Below, one piece after another: positions 53,647-63,027 of a DNA stretch of 64,000 nucleotides. The position numbers were made by a program, and so were the translations under genes. Each line of letters begins with the position of its first letter. Within the stretch, counting starts at the first letter, position 1. This stretch comes from a bacterium (GTDB lineage Bacteria > Krumholzibacteriota > Krumholzibacteriia > LZORAL124-64-63): NCBI GenBank assembly GCA_016712675.1, contig JADJQR010000001.1:2976001-3040000 (forward strand), in the 5' to 3' direction. Below the pieces are notes generated by a model. The model worked only from the letters and a program-made list of their open reading frames with translations. It made no database searches and was not told where the DNA came from.

Positions 53647-54831
53647 ATGAAGGACGTCCTCGTCATCTCCGCGCGCCGCACCGCGGTCGGCCGCGCACTC
53701 AAGGGAACGCTGCGCCACACGCGCCCCGACGACCTGGGCGCCGCCGTGGTGCGGCAACTGGTCGCCGAATACCCATCGCTGGACGCCTCGCGCCTGGGCG
53801 ACGTGATCATGGGCTGCGCCATGCCCGAGGGCGAACAGGGCATGAACGTGGGCCGCAACATCGCGCTGATGGCCGGGCTGCCGGTCACGGTGCCCGGCAT
53901 GACCGTGAACCGCTTCTGCTCATCGGGGCTGGAGACGGTCAACTACGCGGCGCTCAAGATCGCTGCGGGCCAGTGCGAGGCGGCGATCGCCGGCGGCGTC
54001 GAGACCATGACCATGGTCCCGATGGGCGGCCTGCGCTACCTGCCCAGCCCGGCGATGGCGCGCGAGCACCCCGAGCACCTGACCAACATGGGCCTGACGG
54101 CGGAGAACCTCGTGGAGCGGGACGGCATCACGCGCGCCGAGCAGGACGCCTTCGCCTGCGAGAGCCACCGCAAGGCGGTCGCCGCCATCGCGGCCGGCCG
54201 CTTCGCGGACGAGATCGTGCCGGTGCAGGCCGCGCTGCCGGGCCGCGACGCGAAGGGACGGCCGGCGCAGCAGCTGGTCGAGTTCAAGGTCGACGAAGGC
54301 CCCCGCGCCGACACCACGATCGAGGCGCTGGCCAGGCTGAAGCCGGCCTTCAAGGTCGACGGCACGGTGACCGCCGGCAACGCCAGCCAGATGAGCGACG
54401 GCGCCGCGGCCGCGCTGCTGGGCACGCGCGAGTTCGCCGACTCGATCGGCGCGCCGCCACTGGCGCGCTTCGTCGCCTACGCGGTGGCGGGCGTGCCGCC
54501 CGAGGTCATGGGCATCGGCCCGGTCGAGGCCGTGCCGCGCGCCCTGGCCCAGGCCGGGCTGAAGCTGGAGCAGATGGACGTGATCGAGCTGAACGAGGCC
54601 TTTGCCGCGCAGAGCCTGGCCGTGTGCCGGGCGCTGGGCCTGCGGCCGGACGACCCGCGCCTGAACCCGAACGGGGGCGCCATCGCGCTGGGTCACCCGC
54701 TCGGCTGCACGGGCGCCAAGCTGCTGGCCACTGCGCTGCACGAGCTGCGCCGCCGCGGCGGGCGCTACGCGCTGGTGACCATGTGCATCGGCACCGGCAT
54801 GGGCGCGGCGGGGATCTTCGAGGCGGTCTGA
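53647..54831 (+). CDS. fadA: Acetyl-CoA acyltransferase (3-ketoacyl-CoA thiolase)
   Basis: A 394-residue thiolase. The nucleophile is Cys91 ([14 protein letters not shown]), the base histidine is in [16 protein letters not shown], and the second cysteine in [12 protein letters not shown]. It splits 3-ketoacyl-CoA to acetyl-CoA and a shorter acyl-CoA, the last step of each beta-oxidation round. Degradative thiolases and biosynthetic acetoacetyl-CoA thiolases are close; its place between fadN and fadE argues for the degradative role. It starts 12 bases after fadN with GAAGGGG as the ribosome site. Confidence 0.95.
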   Translation: MKDVLVISARRTAVGRALKGTLRHTRPDDLGAAVVRQLVAEYPSLDASRLGDVIMGCAMPEGEQGMNVGRNIALMAGLPVTVPGMTVNRFCSSGLETVNYAALKIAAGQCEAAIAGGVETMTMVPMGGLRYLPSPAMAREHPEHLTNMGLTAENLVERDGITRAEQDAFACESHRKAVAAIAAGRFADEIVPVQAALPGRDAKGRPAQQLVEFKVDEGPRADTTIEALARLKPAFKVDGTVTAGNASQMSDGAAAALLGTREFADSIGAPPLARFVAYAVAGVPPEVMGIGPVEAVPRALAQAGLKLEQMDVIELNEAFAAQSLAVCRALGLRPDDPRLNPNGGAIALGHPLGCTGAKLLATALHELRRRGGRYALVTMCIGTGMGAAGIFEAV

Positions 54832-54890
54832 ACCGGAACAGGCACGAACGGCGGCCCGCCCCGGGCGGCGCCGCGCTAGGAGCGCACACG

Positions 54891-56681
54891 ATGGCGACCA
54901 GGACCTACCCCACGGGCGGCGAGTTCATCCTGCGCGAGACCGCGCCGACGGAGTGCTTCACGCCGGAGGATTTCGACGAGAACCAGCGCATGATCGCCGC
55001 CACCGTGGCCGACTTCGTCGAGCGGCACATCGCGCCGGTGCGCGACGAGTTCGAACAGAAGGGCAACACCGCGCTGGGCCGCGACCTGCTCAAGGCCGCC
55101 GGGCCCATGGGCCTGCTCATGGCCGACATCCCCGAGGCCTACGGCGGCCTGGGCGCCGACAAGGCCACGATCATGCTCGTCTCCGAGGGCGTGGCCTGGG
55201 GTGGCAGCTTCGCCGTCACGCACGGCGCGCAGGCCGGCATCGGCACGCTGCCGATCGTCTACTACGGCACGCCGGAACAGAAGGAGTTCTGGCTGCCGAA
55301 GCTGGCCACCGGCGAGGTGCTCAGCTGCTACGCGCTGACCGAGACCGGCAGCGGCTCGGACGCGCTGGCGGCGGCCACCACCGCGGTGCTCGCGCCCGAC
55401 GGCCAGCACTACGTGCTCAACGGCGCCAAGCAGTTCATCACCAACGCCGGCTACGCCGACATCTGCATCGTGTTCGCGAAGATCGACGGCGAGAAATTCA
55501 CCGCCTTCATCGTCGACCTCAAGGCGCCCGGGGTGACCATCGGGCCCGAGGAGCACAAGATGGGCATCAAGGGCTCCAGCACCTGCGCCATCGTGCTGGA
55601 GGACGTGAAGGTCCCCGTCGGCAACCTGCTGGGCGAGATCGGCAAGGGCCACCACATCGCCTTCAACATCCTGAACGTGGGCCGCTTCAAGCTGGGCGCC
55701 AGCACCATGGGCGGCATCAAGATGACGATGAAGCACGCCGTGCCGTACACGAAGCAGCGCCGCCAGTTCGGCCAGGCACTGTGCGAATTCGGCCTGATCC
55801 GCCGCAAGATCGCCGACGTCATGGCCCACGGCTTCATGGCCGAGTCAATGGTCTACCGCACGGCAGGCCTGATGGACGCGGCGCTCTCGACGCGGGAAAA
55901 GGGCGCGCCGGCCTACGAACTGCAGGGCGTGCGCATGGTCGAGGAGTTCTCGATCGAGTGCTCGATGATCAAGGTCTTCGCCTCCGAGGCCCTGGCCCAC
56001 GCCGCCGAGGAGGGCGTGCAGATGCTGGGCGGCTACGGCTACTGCAGCGAGTACCCGCTGGAGCGCTTCTACCGTGACGAGCGCATCAACCGCATCTTCG
56101 AGGGCACCAACGAGATCAACCGCATGCTCGTGCCGGGCATGATCATGAAGAAGGCGCTCAAGGGCGAGCTGGCGTTCCTCGGGGCGGCCAAGGCCGTGGC
56201 CGACGAGCTGACCGGCATGCCCTCGTTCGTCGAGCCCCACGAGCCTGGATTCCTCGAACCGGAGGCCAAGCAGGTGGCCGCGATGAAGAAGCTGGTGCTG
56301 GCCACCCTCGGCCTGGCGGCGCAGAAGTTCGGGCTGGCGCTGAAGGACCAGCAGGGCGTCCTGGCCGACGTGGCCGACATCGCGATGGAGACCTTCGCCT
56401 GCGAGAGCGGGCTGCTGCGCGCGCTGAAGAAGGCCGGCCGCGACGGCCAGCCGGCCGCCGAGCCGATGGCCGACATGGTGCGCCTGTACACGCACGACGC
56501 CATGGAGAAGGCCTCGACGCTGGCGCGCAACGTCCTGGGCGCCTGCTGCGAGGGCGACGAGCTGCGCGTCATGCAGGCGGGACTGCGGCGCCTGGGCAAA
56601 CACGAGCCGGTCAACCGCGCGAAGCTGCACGACCGGATCGCGGAGCGGGTGATCGCGGCGGAGGGATATACGGTCGGGTAG
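54891..56681 (+). CDS. fadE: Acyl-CoA dehydrogenase (FadE type, Bacillus-like)
   Basis: A 596-residue flavoprotein of the VLCAD-like/Bacillus FadE group. The ordinary ACAD fold covers the first ~390 residues: YALTETGSGSDALAAAT binds FAD and substrate, and ERFYRDERINRIFEGTNEINRM is the C-terminal signature. The extra ~180-residue C-terminal helical region matches long FadE proteins. It removes two hydrogens from acyl-CoA, passing electrons to an electron-transfer flavoprotein not seen here. Start ATG 54891, with TAGGAG 8 bases upstream. An open frame that extends far upstream of this start lies over fadN and fadA in another phase and is not coding. Confidence 0.93.
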   Translation: MATRTYPTGGEFILRETAPTECFTPEDFDENQRMIAATVADFVERHIAPVRDEFEQKGNTALGRDLLKAAGPMGLLMADIPEAYGGLGADKATIMLVSEGVAWGGSFAVTHGAQAGIGTLPIVYYGTPEQKEFWLPKLATGEVLSCYALTETGSGSDALAAATTAVLAPDGQHYVLNGAKQFITNAGYADICIVFAKIDGEKFTAFIVDLKAPGVTIGPEEHKMGIKGSSTCAIVLEDVKVPVGNLLGEIGKGHHIAFNILNVGRFKLGASTMGGIKMTMKHAVPYTKQRRQFGQALCEFGLIRRKIADVMAHGFMAESMVYRTAGLMDAALSTREKGAPAYELQGVRMVEEFSIECSMIKVFASEALAHAAEEGVQMLGGYGYCSEYPLERFYRDERINRIFEGTNEINRMLVPGMIMKKALKGELAFLGAAKAVADELTGMPSFVEPHEPGFLEPEAKQVAAMKKLVLATLGLAAQKFGLALKDQQGVLADVADIAMETFACESGLLRALKKAGRDGQPAAEPMADMVRLYTHDAMEKASTLARNVLGACCEGDELRVMQAGLRRLGKHEPVNRAKLHDRIAERVIAAEGYTVG

Positions 56682-56710
56682 GCGCAGACGTCCCGGAACG
56701 GACCTGAACA

Positions 56711-56740
56711 GGCCCCGGCCGCCACCGGCCGGGGCCTTCC
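56711..56740 (+). terminator. Terminator after fadE
   Basis: A 10-base stem GGCCCCGGCC / GGCCGGGGCC with a 6-base loop, followed by TTCCTTC, 30 bases after the fadE stop. The T-run is interrupted but the position fits. Confidence 0.65.
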
Positions 56741-56773
56741 TTCATCCCGGGCAGCGCCGTCCGGCGCCTCCGA

Positions 56774-59700
56774 TCATTTGACCAGCATCATCCGCTGCGT
56801 CTGCACCTGCAGCCCCGTGTCCAGCCGGTACAGGTAGGCGCCGCTGGGCAACGACCGCCCGTCGTCGCCCAGCCCGTCCCAGGCCACGCGGTGCCGCTGC
56901 GCCGGCAGCGGCCCGGACACGAGCGTGCGCACGCGGCGGCCGCCCAGGTCGTAGACCTCCAGCCGGACGGTGCCCGCGCGCGCCAGGTCGAACGCGATCA
57001 CCGTCGAGGGGTTGAAGGGGTTGGGGGCGTTCTGAAACAGGCGCGTCGCCCGCGGCACCCCGGTCCCTTCCCCGCCGTCGACCGGGCCCTCCGCGCTCAG
57101 CGGCCCCAGGTAGGCCCAGATCGCGCCCAGCACGCGTTCGTAGATCAGCGTGTGGCCCAGGTCGTTCAGGTGGATGCCGTCGCCCGCATCGAACTGGACC
57201 AGGATCCGCCCATCGGCGGCGGCCAGCCCGTTCCAGACGTCGATGCCGTAGCTGCCGTAGGTGGCCAGCGTCAGGTCGGCGATGGCCGCCTGCTGGTCGC
57301 GCTGCGCTTGCTGCGGCAGGTTGCGGGGCTGCGTGGTGGTGAACCAGATGGGCACCTCCGCCGCGGCCGCCAGCGCCTGCAGCGTGGCATAGTTGGCCAT
57401 GATTTCGGCGGTCGCATAGCCGTTGGTCACGTCGTTGCTGGGCAGGTTAACCACGATCAGCCACGGCTTGTAGGCCAGCGCCCGCGTGATGTTGTTCTCG
57501 GGCGCCGGTGACGGCCGGCCGGCCGGCGGCGTCGTGCCCGTGGGCAGCACGTGGTAGGTCGTGTAGCCGCCGACCGCCAGGTTGACCACCTGCGAGGTCG
57601 GCTCTCCCGCCTGCAGCCAGGTACGCAGCCGGCCGACCCACGAGGCGGCCGGCGACGAGGCCCCCGTGCCCGCCGCGGTCGACGAGCCGATGACGACGAT
57701 CGTTGGCACGTCGTCCCCGGTCAGCGTCGTGCCGCCGGTCATGCGGATGTCGTCCAGGAACCAGCGGTGCGGGCTGCCGTCCGCGTCCTGCTGCCCGAAG
57801 AAGACCGTCTTGATGCGGGTCAGGTCGGCCAGGCCCGGGTTGTCGATAAACACTTGCACGGGGATGGCCAGCCGCCGCCAGGCGCCGCCGACCACGTCGC
57901 CGGTCAGGGTCGACAGCGGGATCTTGGCGGACTTGGCGTTGGACGTGTCCTCGAGGTAGAGGCAGGGCAGGTCGGCCTGTGCCACCGTCGCCTCGGTGAA
58001 CACGTTGACGATCAGGCTGTCGCGCTGGGTGACGTCGCGGCCCACCCAGCCGGCGCCGGCGACCGCCGCGCCCCAGTTGCCGCCGACCGCGGAGGTCCAT
58101 TCCAGCTTCAGGGCGTAGTTGCCGACCAGCGACCGCTCCAGCGTCACCGGCATCTTCTCGCCCACGCGGGCCAGGCTGCTGGGCGCGGTCACCGTGGTCC
58201 AGCTCGGGTCGTAGTAGCCGGCGGTCGGGCTGTCGCTGAAGAAGACGTAGTCGAACTCGTCGCCGGTGATCTCCGGCACGAGGGCGAACGAGGCGTCCGA
58301 TGCGTCGACGGCGCCCGAACTCCCGGCGTCGCTCACGCGCACGCGGAAGCCCTCGCCCGCCAGCTCCGGCACCGTCCAGGTCCAGGCGCCGATCGCGGCC
58401 GGCACCGGCCCGGCCAACGGTGCCCAGCTGGCGCCGTCGTCACTGCTCAGCTCGATCATCACGTCTGCCACGTTGGTCGTCGTGAACATGACCTCCGCCT
58501 GCGAGCCGGTCTGCCACCGCTGGCCGCCGTTGGGCGACAGCACCGTGACCGCGTAAATCGGCGCGGCGATCGTGAACGCGCCCGCGCTCTGGTCGGTGAC
58601 CGCGGGGTCGGCGCTGTCGGTCACGCGCACGCGCGCCGAGGTCGTCGGGGCATCGGGCACCGTCCAGGCGTAGCTGCCGCCCCCGGCCGCGACGCCGCCG
58701 GCCACCGGCAGCCAGCTGGCGCCGTCGTCGGTGGAGTACTCGATGTCCAGGCTCGCGACGTTCGCGCTGTTCCAGGCGATGGTGTGCACGGCACCGATGG
58801 TCCAGGTCTCGCCGCCGTTGGGCGCGGCCAGGCTGACCACCGGGTCGCTGCCGGTGGCGAACTCGTAGCGCAGGACGCGGTTGTTGGCCCAGTCGGCCAC
58901 CCACAGGCGGCCGTTGGCGTCGTCGACGATCGAGGCGCGCGGCGTCGCCAGGCTGGTCGCGGTCGGCGGGTTCGGCCCGGCGTTCGTCGTGAAGCCGGCC
59001 TGTCCCAGCACGAAGTCGGCCGGCGCGCCGTTGGCCAGCGAGGCCGCGTTCAGGAAGACCATGATGCGGTGGTTGGCTTCCTCCACCACGTACAGCGTGC
59101 CGTCGCTGCCGCCGTCGACGAAGCGCGTGGTGCCGAAACCCGCCTGCGTGACCTGCGAGCCGCCGGTCGTGAAGTCCGGCTTGCCCAGCACGCCGTCGGC
59201 CGGCGCGCCGTCCGCCTTGTTCGCCGCGCCGTCGAAGCGCAGCACGCGGCGGTTGGTGTAGTCGCTGACCCACAGGCGCCCGCCGGCATCCACGTAGACG
59301 CTGTTGGGGTTGTTGAGCTTCGCCTGGGTCAGGCCGCTGGTGCCGGTGGTGAAGTCGAGCTGGCCGATCACGCCGTCGGCCGCGGCGCCGTTCGGCTTGC
59401 CCGCCGCGTCGTCGAACCGCAGCACGCGGTGGTTGCCGAAGTTGCTCACCCAGAGGCGCCCGGCCGCATCCGTGGTCAAGCCTACCGGCCCGTTCATCTT
59501 CACCGCGCTGGTGGCGGCACCGGACGTCGTGAAGTCCGGCTGGCCCAGCACGCCGTCGGCGGTCGCGCCGCTGGGCTTGTTCGCCGCGTCGTCGAACCGC
59601 AGCACGCGGTTGTTGCCGTAGTCGCCGACCCACAGGCGCCCGGCCGCGTCCACGTGCACCCCGATCGGGTTGTTCATCCTGACCGCGCTGAGACCCGAAG

Positions 59701-60022
59701 TGGCGGTCGTGAAATCGGGCTGGCCCAGCACCGCTTCGGCGGCCGAGCCGTTCAGCATCGCTTCGGTGCCCGACCACCTGAGCACGCGATGGTTGCCGCG
59801 GTCGGCCACGAAGAGCTTGCCGCTGGTCGGATCCAGGGCCACGCCGTTGGGGCCGTTGAACCGGCTGTCGGTGGCCGCGCCGGCCGGCCGGGTGACCAGG
59901 TCACCGGGTCCGAGCACGCCGACGGCGGCCTGGCCGTTGCTGAACTGGGCGGTGGCGGCCGTCGCGAAAGACAGCAGTGCCAGCGCGACGAGCAGGCTGC
60001 ACGCGAATCTCCTGCGCCACAT
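56774..60022 (-). CDS. Secreted NHL-repeat / SGNH hydrolase protein with FlgD-like C-terminal module
   Basis: A 1082-residue exported protein. Signal peptide (about 1-26, ATAATAQFS). About residues 30-420 form a beta-propeller of NHL repeats, each with a WVGDYGNNRVLRFDDAANKP-like unit. Two Ig-like modules follow (about 430-620), then a beta-sandwich, then an SGNH/GDSL hydrolase (about 770-965): Ser near 777 (VIGSSTA), AVGG, NLPSND and the DGIHLND dyad with His near 950. The end is FlgD-like Ig (FQNAPNPFNPSTVIAF ... MMLVK). The hydrolase probably removes acyl or acetyl groups from surface polysaccharide. Start ATG 60022 with GAGGAGG; a longer frame to 60256 has no signal peptide. Confidence 0.85.
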   Translation of the reverse strand: MWRRRFACSLLVALALLSFATAATAQFSNGQAAVGVLGPGDLVTRPAGAATDSRFNGPNGVALDPTSGKLFVADRGNHRVLRWSGTEAMLNGSAAEAVLGQPDFTTATSGLSAVRMNNPIGVHVDAAGRLWVGDYGNNRVLRFDDAANKPSGATADGVLGQPDFTTSGAATSAVKMNGPVGLTTDAAGRLWVSNFGNHRVLRFDDAAGKPNGAAADGVIGQLDFTTGTSGLTQAKLNNPNSVYVDAGGRLWVSDYTNRRVLRFDGAANKADGAPADGVLGKPDFTTGGSQVTQAGFGTTRFVDGGSDGTLYVVEEANHRIMVFLNAASLANGAPADFVLGQAGFTTNAGPNPPTATSLATPRASIVDDANGRLWVADWANNRVLRYEFATGSDPVVSLAAPNGGETWTIGAVHTIAWNSANVASLDIEYSTDDGASWLPVAGGVAAGGGSYAWTVPDAPTTSARVRVTDSADPAVTDQSAGAFTIAAPIYAVTVLSPNGGQRWQTGSQAEVMFTTTNVADVMIELSSDDGASWAPLAGPVPAAIGAWTWTVPELAGEGFRVRVSDAGSSGAVDASDASFALVPEITGDEFDYVFFSDSPTAGYYDPSWTTVTAPSSLARVGEKMPVTLERSLVGNYALKLEWTSAVGGNWGAAVAGAGWVGRDVTQRDSLIVNVFTEATVAQADLPCLYLEDTSNAKSAKIPLSTLTGDVVGGAWRRLAIPVQVFIDNPGLADLTRIKTVFFGQQDADGSPHRWFLDDIRMTGGTTLTGDDVPTIVVIGSSTAAGTGASSPAASWVGRLRTWLQAGEPTSQVVNLAVGGYTTYHVLPTGTTPPAGRPSPAPENNITRALAYKPWLIVVNLPSNDVTNGYATAEIMANYATLQALAAAAEVPIWFTTTQPRNLPQQAQRDQQAAIADLTLATYGSYGIDVWNGLAAADGRILVQFDAGDGIHLNDLGHTLIYERVLGAIWAYLGPLSAEGPVDGGEGTGVPRATRLFQNAPNPFNPSTVIAFDLARAGTVRLEVYDLGGRRVRTLVSGPLPAQRHRVAWDGLGDDGRSLPSGAYLYRLDTGLQVQTQRMMLVK

Positions 60023-60286
60023 GGGATCCCCCTCCTCGGCTGTGCGGACGGCGGTTGCGCGATCCGGGGCGAGGCCGGACCGGCCGCGCGCGGGTGACGG
60101 GCGCTCCGGCGGGGTGGCCATGCACCTCCACCCGGCGGCGCCGCCCGACGCGGCGACCGCGAGGTTAGCATGCGCCTGGACGGCAAGGTGCAACCGCTTA
60201 CAAGGCGGGCGGATGTAAATCCGGTAAACGAGATCGAACTTCGGTATCACCGACACGTCCGCCGAACGGGCCCGGTCTCCGCGCCC

Positions 60287-60652
60287 TCAGCCGCCCACCC
60301 GCTTGACCGTCCACCCCCGCCCCTGCAGCAGCGCCACGATGCGGTCGCGGTGGTCGCCCTGGACCTCGATCACGCCGTCCTTCAGCGTGCCGCCGGAGCC
60401 GCAGGACTTCTTCAGGGCGGCGGCCAGTTCGCGCAGGCCCGCCTCGTCCAGCGGCACGCCGGTCACGACCGTGACGCCGGCGCCCTTGCGGCCCTTGGTC
60501 TCGCGCCCCACGCGCACCACGCCGTCGCCGCGCGTGGCCCCTGCGCTGCCGGCGCCGCGGCACCGGCAGTCGGCAACCGGCGCACCGCATTGCGGACACG
60601 CGCGCCCGCCGTCACTTGAGTAGACGAGGCTGCGGTCACGGTCCTTCGCCAT
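60287..60652 (-). CDS. yciH: SUI1/YciH-family translation initiation factor with Cys-rich N-terminus
   Basis: A 121-residue SUI1 (eIF1-like) protein. The fold is visible in KGAGVTVVTGVPLDEAGLRELAAALKKSCGSGG and TLKDGVIEVQGDHRDRIVALL. Family members affect start-codon choice. The first 35 residues contain CPQCGAP and CRC (three to four cysteines), a likely small zinc site that the Escherichia coli YciH lacks. Start ATG 60652. The gene stands alone between the NHL protein gene and the ABC permease, on the same strand as both. Confidence 0.9.
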   Translation of the reverse strand: MAKDRDRSLVYSSDGGRACPQCGAPVADCRCRGAGSAGATRGDGVVRVGRETKGRKGAGVTVVTGVPLDEAGLRELAAALKKSCGSGGTLKDGVIEVQGDHRDRIVALLQGRGWTVKRVGG

Positions 60653-60709
60653 TGTTCCGTCCTTTCATGCCAGCCGCGGCAGCGCCATCGACACACCGCG
60701 CGATAGGCG

Positions 60710-62128
60710 CTAGTACCCGATGTCCGCTCGCTCCCACCACCGTCGCCGCAGGCGGTACGCGATCACCAGCGCCACCAGCGAGGCCACGACCAGCAGCGGC
60801 GTCGAGTACCGGTACGGCACCACCGTCAGCAGCGCGTGCCCCACGATGAACAGGGGTCCGGCGGCGATCCCCGACCAGAGGCCGTTCGGCGACGGCCGCA
60901 GGGCCAGCGCCAGCCAGGCCAGCGGCGCCAGCAGCGGCACCAGCCAGATGCCGTGGGGCCGCGCCGCGACGAACGTCACGACCTGTCCGTTCCAGGTGAC
61001 CGGCGGCAGCACGGCCGCCAGTATCGCGAACACCAGCGCCAGCGCCACGGCACTGGCCAGCGCCAGGAGCGTCAGGCGCGCCAGCAGCCCGCACTCGGCG
61101 CGCAGCGCCGTGCGGCGCGACACGTCCGCCGGCGCGGCGAACACGTACACGCCGAGGCCCCAATACGGCCAGGCGGCCGCCGTGTACATCAGGCCCGCGA
61201 ACCACCGGTCGAGCGAAGGGATGGGACCCAGGGAATCGAGGTAACCGAAGATCACCAGCGAGGCCGACGCCACGGCCGCGATCACGGTCAACACCCAGGT
61301 GCGCGCACTGATCGCTGCGACCACCCCCATCGCGAACAGCCGGTGGCGGTGCGCTACCGCCGCGCCTCCCCCGGTCGCCGCCCGCGACGCACGCAGCAGT
61401 TCGGCCGCGAACAAGTTGCGCCGCCAGGCCGGCCCCCGGCCGGGCCGACCGTGCGCCATCCGTTCCTGCCGGTGCGCCTGCAGTCGTTTCGCATGGAACA
61501 GGTCCTCCGTCCCCAGGACCATCGTGCCGTGCAACCGGCGGTGCAGCCCCGCCCCCGTCAGCACGCGCATCAGCCCCAGCAGCAGCAGGGCGCCGACGGC
61601 CAGCCAGGCCCAAGGCGCATCCAGGTACGGATCCATCCGTCCCGGGCGTGCAAGGTCGTTGGCGCCGCTGAAGAGGAACCACGGGTAGTAGATCCAATAG
61701 GGAAGCTGGTAGGCCCACGACAGGCGCAGGGTCAGCAGCGCCATGAACGCGTACATGCCCACGAACGCTCCCAGGAGCGACAGCGCGTTTGCGCCGCCGC
61801 TGCCCGGCAGCAGCGCACCGACCAGCGCCGCCGCCGCAACGGCCATGCCCAGGGCCCAGGTCGCCTGCGCGACCGCCATCCGCTTCCGCAGCCCCGGCTG
61901 GAAGAACGACGGCCCGGCGGCGATCAACTCCTTGTGCGTCAGGGTCACCGCCAGGGCGACCTGCGCCACCACGAACAGCGCCCCGAACCAGGCCAGCGTC
62001 GCGCTGCCGCTGCGCGCGGTCGCCACCACGGTCACCACCAGGGGGAACGCCACGCCGAACGAGAGCCGCACGGCCAGCCGCCCGGGCCGCGGCATCAGCA
62101 GGCGGCGGTCCAGCCCCATCGCGCTCAT
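60710..62128 (-). CDS. ABC transporter permease-like membrane protein
   Basis: A 472-residue inner-membrane protein with about twelve hydrophobic segments (for example FGVAFPLVVTVVATA, LVGALLPGSGG near 110-120, LVVASLVALVIAYRLRRRWW at the end). No domain beyond a permease pattern is readable. It overlaps the ATPase gene by ATGA (62125-62128), with GGAGGAAGG as the ribosome site, so it is the membrane partner of that ATPase. Together with the GntR gene the set resembles the Bacillus YtrA-YtrB-YtrC type operons, which respond to cell-wall stress or antibiotics; the resemblance is by layout only. Confidence 0.75.
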   Translation of the reverse strand: MSAMGLDRRLLMPRPGRLAVRLSFGVAFPLVVTVVATARSGSATLAWFGALFVVAQVALAVTLTHKELIAAGPSFFQPGLRKRMAVAQATWALGMAVAAAALVGALLPGSGGANALSLLGAFVGMYAFMALLTLRLSWAYQLPYWIYYPWFLFSGANDLARPGRMDPYLDAPWAWLAVGALLLLGLMRVLTGAGLHRRLHGTMVLGTEDLFHAKRLQAHRQERMAHGRPGRGPAWRRNLFAAELLRASRAATGGGAAVAHRHRLFAMGVVAAISARTWVLTVIAAVASASLVIFGYLDSLGPIPSLDRWFAGLMYTAAAWPYWGLGVYVFAAPADVSRRTALRAECGLLARLTLLALASAVALALVFAILAAVLPPVTWNGQVVTFVAARPHGIWLVPLLAPLAWLALALRPSPNGLWSGIAAGPLFIVGHALLTVVPYRYSTPLLVVASLVALVIAYRLRRRWWERADIGY

Positions 62129-63027
62129 ACCTTCCTCCCGTCGGACGTGGCGATCAGGCGGTAGATCTCCTCGAACTCGAGACCGCGCACCTTCGCCTCG
62201 AAGCCCAGCACCCTGGCCGCCGCCTCCACCTGCTGGCGCGGCACGTGGCCGCAGACGGCCATGGCGCGGCGCCGATCGCCGCTGACCGTCAGCAGGCCCG
62301 GCAGCGGCAGCGGGTCGGGCAGGTCGGCCCCCACCGCCATGACGTCCACGCGGTGGTAGGTCTCGCGCAGGTCGTCCAGCGGCTGGTGGCAGTGCACCTG
62401 CCCCCGGTTGATCACCAGTACGGTGTCGACGACCTTCTCCACGTCGCTCAGGACATGCGATGAGATGAGGATCGTGCGCCCCTGGTCCTGGATCAGCTCC
62501 ATCAGCAGGCGCAGGAAGTCGTGACGCGCGACCGGGTCCAGCGAGGCGGCCGGCTCGTCCAGCACCAGCAGGTCCGGGCGTGGCGCCACCGCGACCAGGA
62601 TCGCCAGCCGCTGGCGCAGGCCCGGCGACAGCGCACCCACGCTGCGGGCCGGGTCCAGTTCGAAGTCCGCCAGCAGACGCCCGGCCAGGGCGCCGTCCCA
62701 GCTGTCGCGTCCCGCGCGCACGAACTCGATCGTCTCGCCCACCGTCAGCCATTCGGGCAGGCGCGGCTCCTGGCTCACGTAGCCGATACGGGCCAACTCC
62801 GCGTCCCCGAGCCGCGCCGCCGGCACGCCGAACGTCTCCACCGTGCCCGACGTGGGCAGGATCAGGCCCGGCAGGTGCCCCAGCAGCGTGGTCTTGCCGC
62901 TCCCGTTGGGCCCCAGCACGCCGACGATGGTGCCGGGCGCGATGTCCAGGCTGACGTCGTCGAGCGCGCGCGTGGCGCCGTAGAGCTTGCTCACGCCCCG
63001 CAGGCGGACGACAGGCTGTTCAGTCAT
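62125..63027 (-). CDS. ABC transporter ATP-binding protein (YtrB-like)
   Basis: A 300-residue ATPase. Walker A GPNGSGKTT (about 41-49), Q-loop YVSQEPRLPEW, signature LSPGLRQR, Walker B LLVLDEPAASLDP and switch histidine SSHVL. A C-terminal regulatory part of about 80 residues follows. ATG 63027 is chosen because the longer frame to 63093 has no ribosome site and lies within the GntR gene. It overlaps the GntR gene by 8 bases and the permease by 4, so all three are one transcript. Confidence 0.9.
   Translation of the reverse strand: MTEQPVVRLRGVSKLYGATRALDDVSLDIAPGTIVGVLGPNGSGKTTLLGHLPGLILPTSGTVETFGVPAARLGDAELARIGYVSQEPRLPEWLTVGETIEFVRAGRDSWDGALAGRLLADFELDPARSVGALSPGLRQRLAILVAVAPRPDLLVLDEPAASLDPVARHDFLRLLMELIQDQGRTILISSHVLSDVEKVVDTVLVINRGQVHCHQPLDDLRETYHRVDVMAVGADLPDPLPLPGLLTVSGDRRRAMAVCGHVPRQQVEAAARVLGFEAKVRGLEFEEIYRLIATSDGRKV

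Noticed and set aside
52413-54890. Upstream extension of the fadE frame across fadN and fadA
   Set aside because: The extension is in another phase relative to both genes and has a shadow composition. A ribosome site and ATG at 54891 mark the true start.
57551-60097. Plus-strand open frame of 848 codons
   Set aside because: Antisense to the NHL/SGNH gene. The periodic look comes from the repeats on the other strand.
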